Of a DNA stretch of 13,841 nucleotides, positions 12,107-13,841 are shown piece by piece. Under the pieces are notes generated by a model, which was not told the DNA's origin, ran no database searches, and saw nothing but the letters and a program-made list of their open reading frames with translations. A program made the position numbers and the translations under genes. The DNA is from Clostridia bacterium (lineage in GTDB: Bacteria > Bacillota_A > Clostridia > Christensenellales > Aristaeellaceae), in assembly GCA_009783365.1 (NCBI GenBank), contig WRHG01000039.1, positions 1 to 13,841 on the forward strand. The letters run 5' to 3'. Position 1 is the first letter of the stretch. The number at the start of each line of letters is the position of its first letter.

Positions 12107-12114
12107 AAGGGGAG
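12107..12114 (+). promoter_or_regulatory. SD that sets the first permease start at 12123
   Basis: AAGGGGAG lies 8 nt before ATG 12123. The in-frame ATG at 12102 would place this SD inside the coding region and has no SD of its own. Confidence 0.75.
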
Positions 12115-12122
12115 ATTTCTGT

Positions 12123-13001
12123 ATGAAAAAAAGCAAATTTCCCTATCTTGTACTCACCCCGATGCTGATACTGCTGTTTCTCTTTGTGGCTGTGCCCATC
12201 GCAGGCAGCTTTGTGATCTCATTTTTTGATTACAATCCTTTACGCAGGGGAACCGGCGACCAGTTCATCGGGCTTCAAAACTTTGTGACGCTGTTTCAGG
12301 ACGAGATGTTTCACACGACGCTGCTCAACACGCTGTACTACGTGTTTGTGATGGTGGGCATCAACCTGTGCATGACACTGGTCATTGCGCAGGTTCTTTG
12401 CACGCTAACCAGCAACAAGTGGCGCAGCCTGTTTCGCGTTAATTTTTTCATGCCCTGTGTTGCGCCGCTGGCCGCGGTTGCCATCGTGTGGCAGCGCACA
12501 ATACTGCCCACCAAAGGGGGCGGCTTGAATATGCTGCTGGGCTTGGTGGGCGCGCAACCCATGAACTGGACTAACGCCGCCATGCTCATGCCGTCGCTTA
12601 TCATGCTCTCATTATGGGCAGATGTTGGCTACAACATCATTTTGTTCATTGCCGGCATACAGGGCATCCCGGAAGACTTCTACGAAGCCGCGCACATAGA
12701 CGGCGCCAACGCCGTACAGCAATTTTTTAAGCTCACGCTGCCATTGCTGGGCCGCACACTGGCATTTGTGGTGGCGATGACCTTTATATCGCAATTTCAA
12801 GCCTTCGCGCAGTTTTCCATCATCGCCAAAGAAGGCGGACCGGGTCGTGCGGGCTACGTGTTGAGCACATATATCTACAACGTGGGCTTCAAAGTTAAGG
12901 ACATGGGCTATGCCTCTGCGATATCCCTCGCGCTGTTTGCTCTCATCATGATCGTAACCGTTGCGCAGCGGAGACTCAACCGCGTGGATTGGGGGTATTG
13001 A
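12123..13001 (+). CDS. ABC sugar transporter permease, MalF/UgpA type
   Basis: This is the first of two inner-membrane subunits that form the channel. From the chosen start it has 292 residues. Seen: a short Lys-rich N-terminus, a first membrane helix (about 6-32, rich in Leu/Phe/Val), about five more hydrophobic segments, and the cytoplasmic coupling loop EAAHIDGAN (188-196) followed by LP at 206-207, the EAA motif that docks onto the ATPase. The C-terminus ends RRLNRVDWGY. An ATG 21 bp upstream (12102) is in frame but lacks an SD; the start at 12123 has AAGGGGAG at 8 nt. The gene follows the binding-protein gene across a stem-loop and is 3 bp from the second permease, so translation of the pair is likely coupled. 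Confidence 0.93.
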   Translation: MKKSKFPYLVLTPMLILLFLFVAVPIAGSFVISFFDYNPLRRGTGDQFIGLQNFVTLFQDEMFHTTLLNTLYYVFVMVGINLCMTLVIAQVLCTLTSNKWRSLFRVNFFMPCVAPLAAVAIVWQRTILPTKGGGLNMLLGLVGAQPMNWTNAAMLMPSLIMLSLWADVGYNIILFIAGIQGIPEDFYEAAHIDGANAVQQFFKLTLPLLGRTLAFVVAMTFISQFQAFAQFSIIAKEGGPGRAGYVLSTYIYNVGFKVKDMGYASAISLALFALIMIVTVAQRRLNRVDWGY

Positions 13002-13004
13002 CAA

Positions 13005-13832
13005 ATGAGCATACGTGGACGCAGACTGCTGACTCAGGGCGCGATCATCGCCGTGATGCTGCTGGTCGGGCTGGTCTTCCTGATGCCGTATGCTTGGATG
13101 CTCCTCAATTCGTTTAAAGAAAAAGCAGAAATCATGAAGGGCAAGACCTTCTGGCCCGAGCATTTTATTTGGACAAATTACAACACCGTATTCACTAAGG
13201 CGCCGATCTTCACATGGTTCGGAAACAGCGTGATCACTGCGGTGATAGGCACGGTGATTATGCTGTTAACCAGTACGCTGGCAGGCTTCGTGTTTGCCAA
13301 GTATGAATTCAAGGGCAAACATGTACTCTTCTGGCTGATCCTGGCCACGATGATGGTTCCTGCTCAAGCCACAATGATCCCCTCTTTTTTACTGGTACAG
13401 GGGATGGGTATGTATGATAAGCTTATCGCGCTGATTGTGCCGCGCCTGGTGGGCGGCTTCGGTATCTACCTGTGTAGGCAATTCATCGAGGACATCCCCG
13501 ATAGTTTGTGCGAAGCGGCTGCCATCGATGGCGCCGGTGACTTGTTTATCTACCGGCGCGTGATCCTTCCGCTGATTGGTCCCGCAGTCAGCGCGCTTGC
13601 GATTTTTACCTTCCTGGAAAAATGGAACGATTACCTGGGCCCGCTGCTTTATTTAGAAAATCCAAAGAACATGACCATGCCTCTGGCGCTCAGCTACTTT
13701 AACAGCCAGCGTCAGGCCGATGTCGGCGCCTCAATGGCGGCGGCGGCGCTGGTGATGCTGCCGGTAACCGTTGTGTTTTTGAGCTTTCAGAAGCAGTTTA
13801 TCAAGGGAATTGCCATAACGGGCATGAAGTAG
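13005..13832 (+). CDS. ABC sugar transporter permease, MalG/UgpE type
   Basis: This is the second membrane subunit, 275 residues. Seen: N-terminal Arg-rich start, a membrane helix at about 12-34, the segment NSFKEKAEI (35-43) and the WTNYNTVF block (56-63) common after the first helix of MalG-like proteins, several further hydrophobic helices, and the coupling loop EAAAIDGAG (170-178) with LP at 188-189. The C-terminus KQFIKGIAITGMK is the usual ending FxxGITxGAxK-like tail, showing the gene is complete. It starts 3 nt after the first permease stop; GGGGGT (12992-12997) inside the end of that gene serves as SD. No ABC ATPase is in the window. It may lie downstream or be a shared MsmK/UgpC-type subunit encoded elsewhere, as is common in Gram-positive bacteria. 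Confidence 0.94.
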   Translation: MSIRGRRLLTQGAIIAVMLLVGLVFLMPYAWMLLNSFKEKAEIMKGKTFWPEHFIWTNYNTVFTKAPIFTWFGNSVITAVIGTVIMLLTSTLAGFVFAKYEFKGKHVLFWLILATMMVPAQATMIPSFLLVQGMGMYDKLIALIVPRLVGGFGIYLCRQFIEDIPDSLCEAAAIDGAGDLFIYRRVILPLIGPAVSALAIFTFLEKWNDYLGPLLYLENPKNMTMPLALSYFNSQRQADVGASMAAAALVMLPVTVVFLSFQKQFIKGIAITGMK

Positions 13833-13841
13833 GAAAACGGC

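Noticed and set aside
1..13841. CRISPR arrays, insertion sequences, tRNA or rRNA genes, prophage or toxin-antitoxin modules
   Set aside because: None seen. There are no spaced identical direct repeats, transposase motifs, tRNA-like cloverleaves or phage proteins in either strand.

Overview
The window looks like a chromosomal segment from an anaerobic, Gram-positive-type bacterium, most likely in Clostridia or a relative. The evidence is moderately GC-rich genes with AT-rich control regions, strong Shine-Dalgarno (SD) sequences, consensus sigma-A-like promoters, an oxygen-sensitive class III ribonucleotide reductase (nrdD), a HelD-type RNA polymerase recycling helicase, and an archaeal-type phosphoglycerate mutase. 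The substrate-binding protein has a signal peptidase I type leader rather than a lipobox. I associate that with some uncultured Christensenellales-like lineages, but this placement is inference.

Left part (1-3452). The 5' part of apgM (minus strand) runs off the window start and carries an in-frame 15-bp tandem repeat. It is separated from nrdD by about 614 bp without a gene (364-977). That stretch holds a possible apgM promoter, five same-strand TGGAAA motifs around an A7T7 palindrome, a perfect TTGACA-N17-TATAAT promoter covered by two NrdR-like boxes exactly 32 bp apart, and a possible attenuator in the nrdD leader. nrdD is complete, has no nrdG beside it, and converges on helD across a hairpin-rich gap.

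Middle (3453-8520, all minus strand). A compact alanyl-tRNA synthetase gene is followed after 56 bp by helD. They are probably co-transcribed from a strong promoter whose -35 box overlaps the stop codon of the upstream gene. The roughly 110-nt leader of this transcript can fold into a pseudoknot next to a hairpin that hides the SD. It matches no riboswitch or T-box that I recognise and is the best candidate here for an undescribed regulatory element. Upstream lies a MoeB/ThiF-family E1-like enzyme with no sulfur-carrier partner in view.

Right part (8618-13841). A DeoR-family repressor gene (TTG start) is divergent from a sugar-uptake operon: a SIS-domain sugar-phosphate enzyme, an ABC substrate-binding protein and two MalF/MalG-type permeases. 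A 25-bp near-perfect inverted repeat between the divergent promoters is the likely operator. The order SIS, binding protein, permease, permease matches the first four genes of the Bacillus frlBONMD Amadori-product operon, with a DeoR regulator instead of FrlR. No kinase or ABC ATPase is in the window. Intercistronic hairpins on both sides of the binding-protein gene may raise its expression relative to its neighbours.
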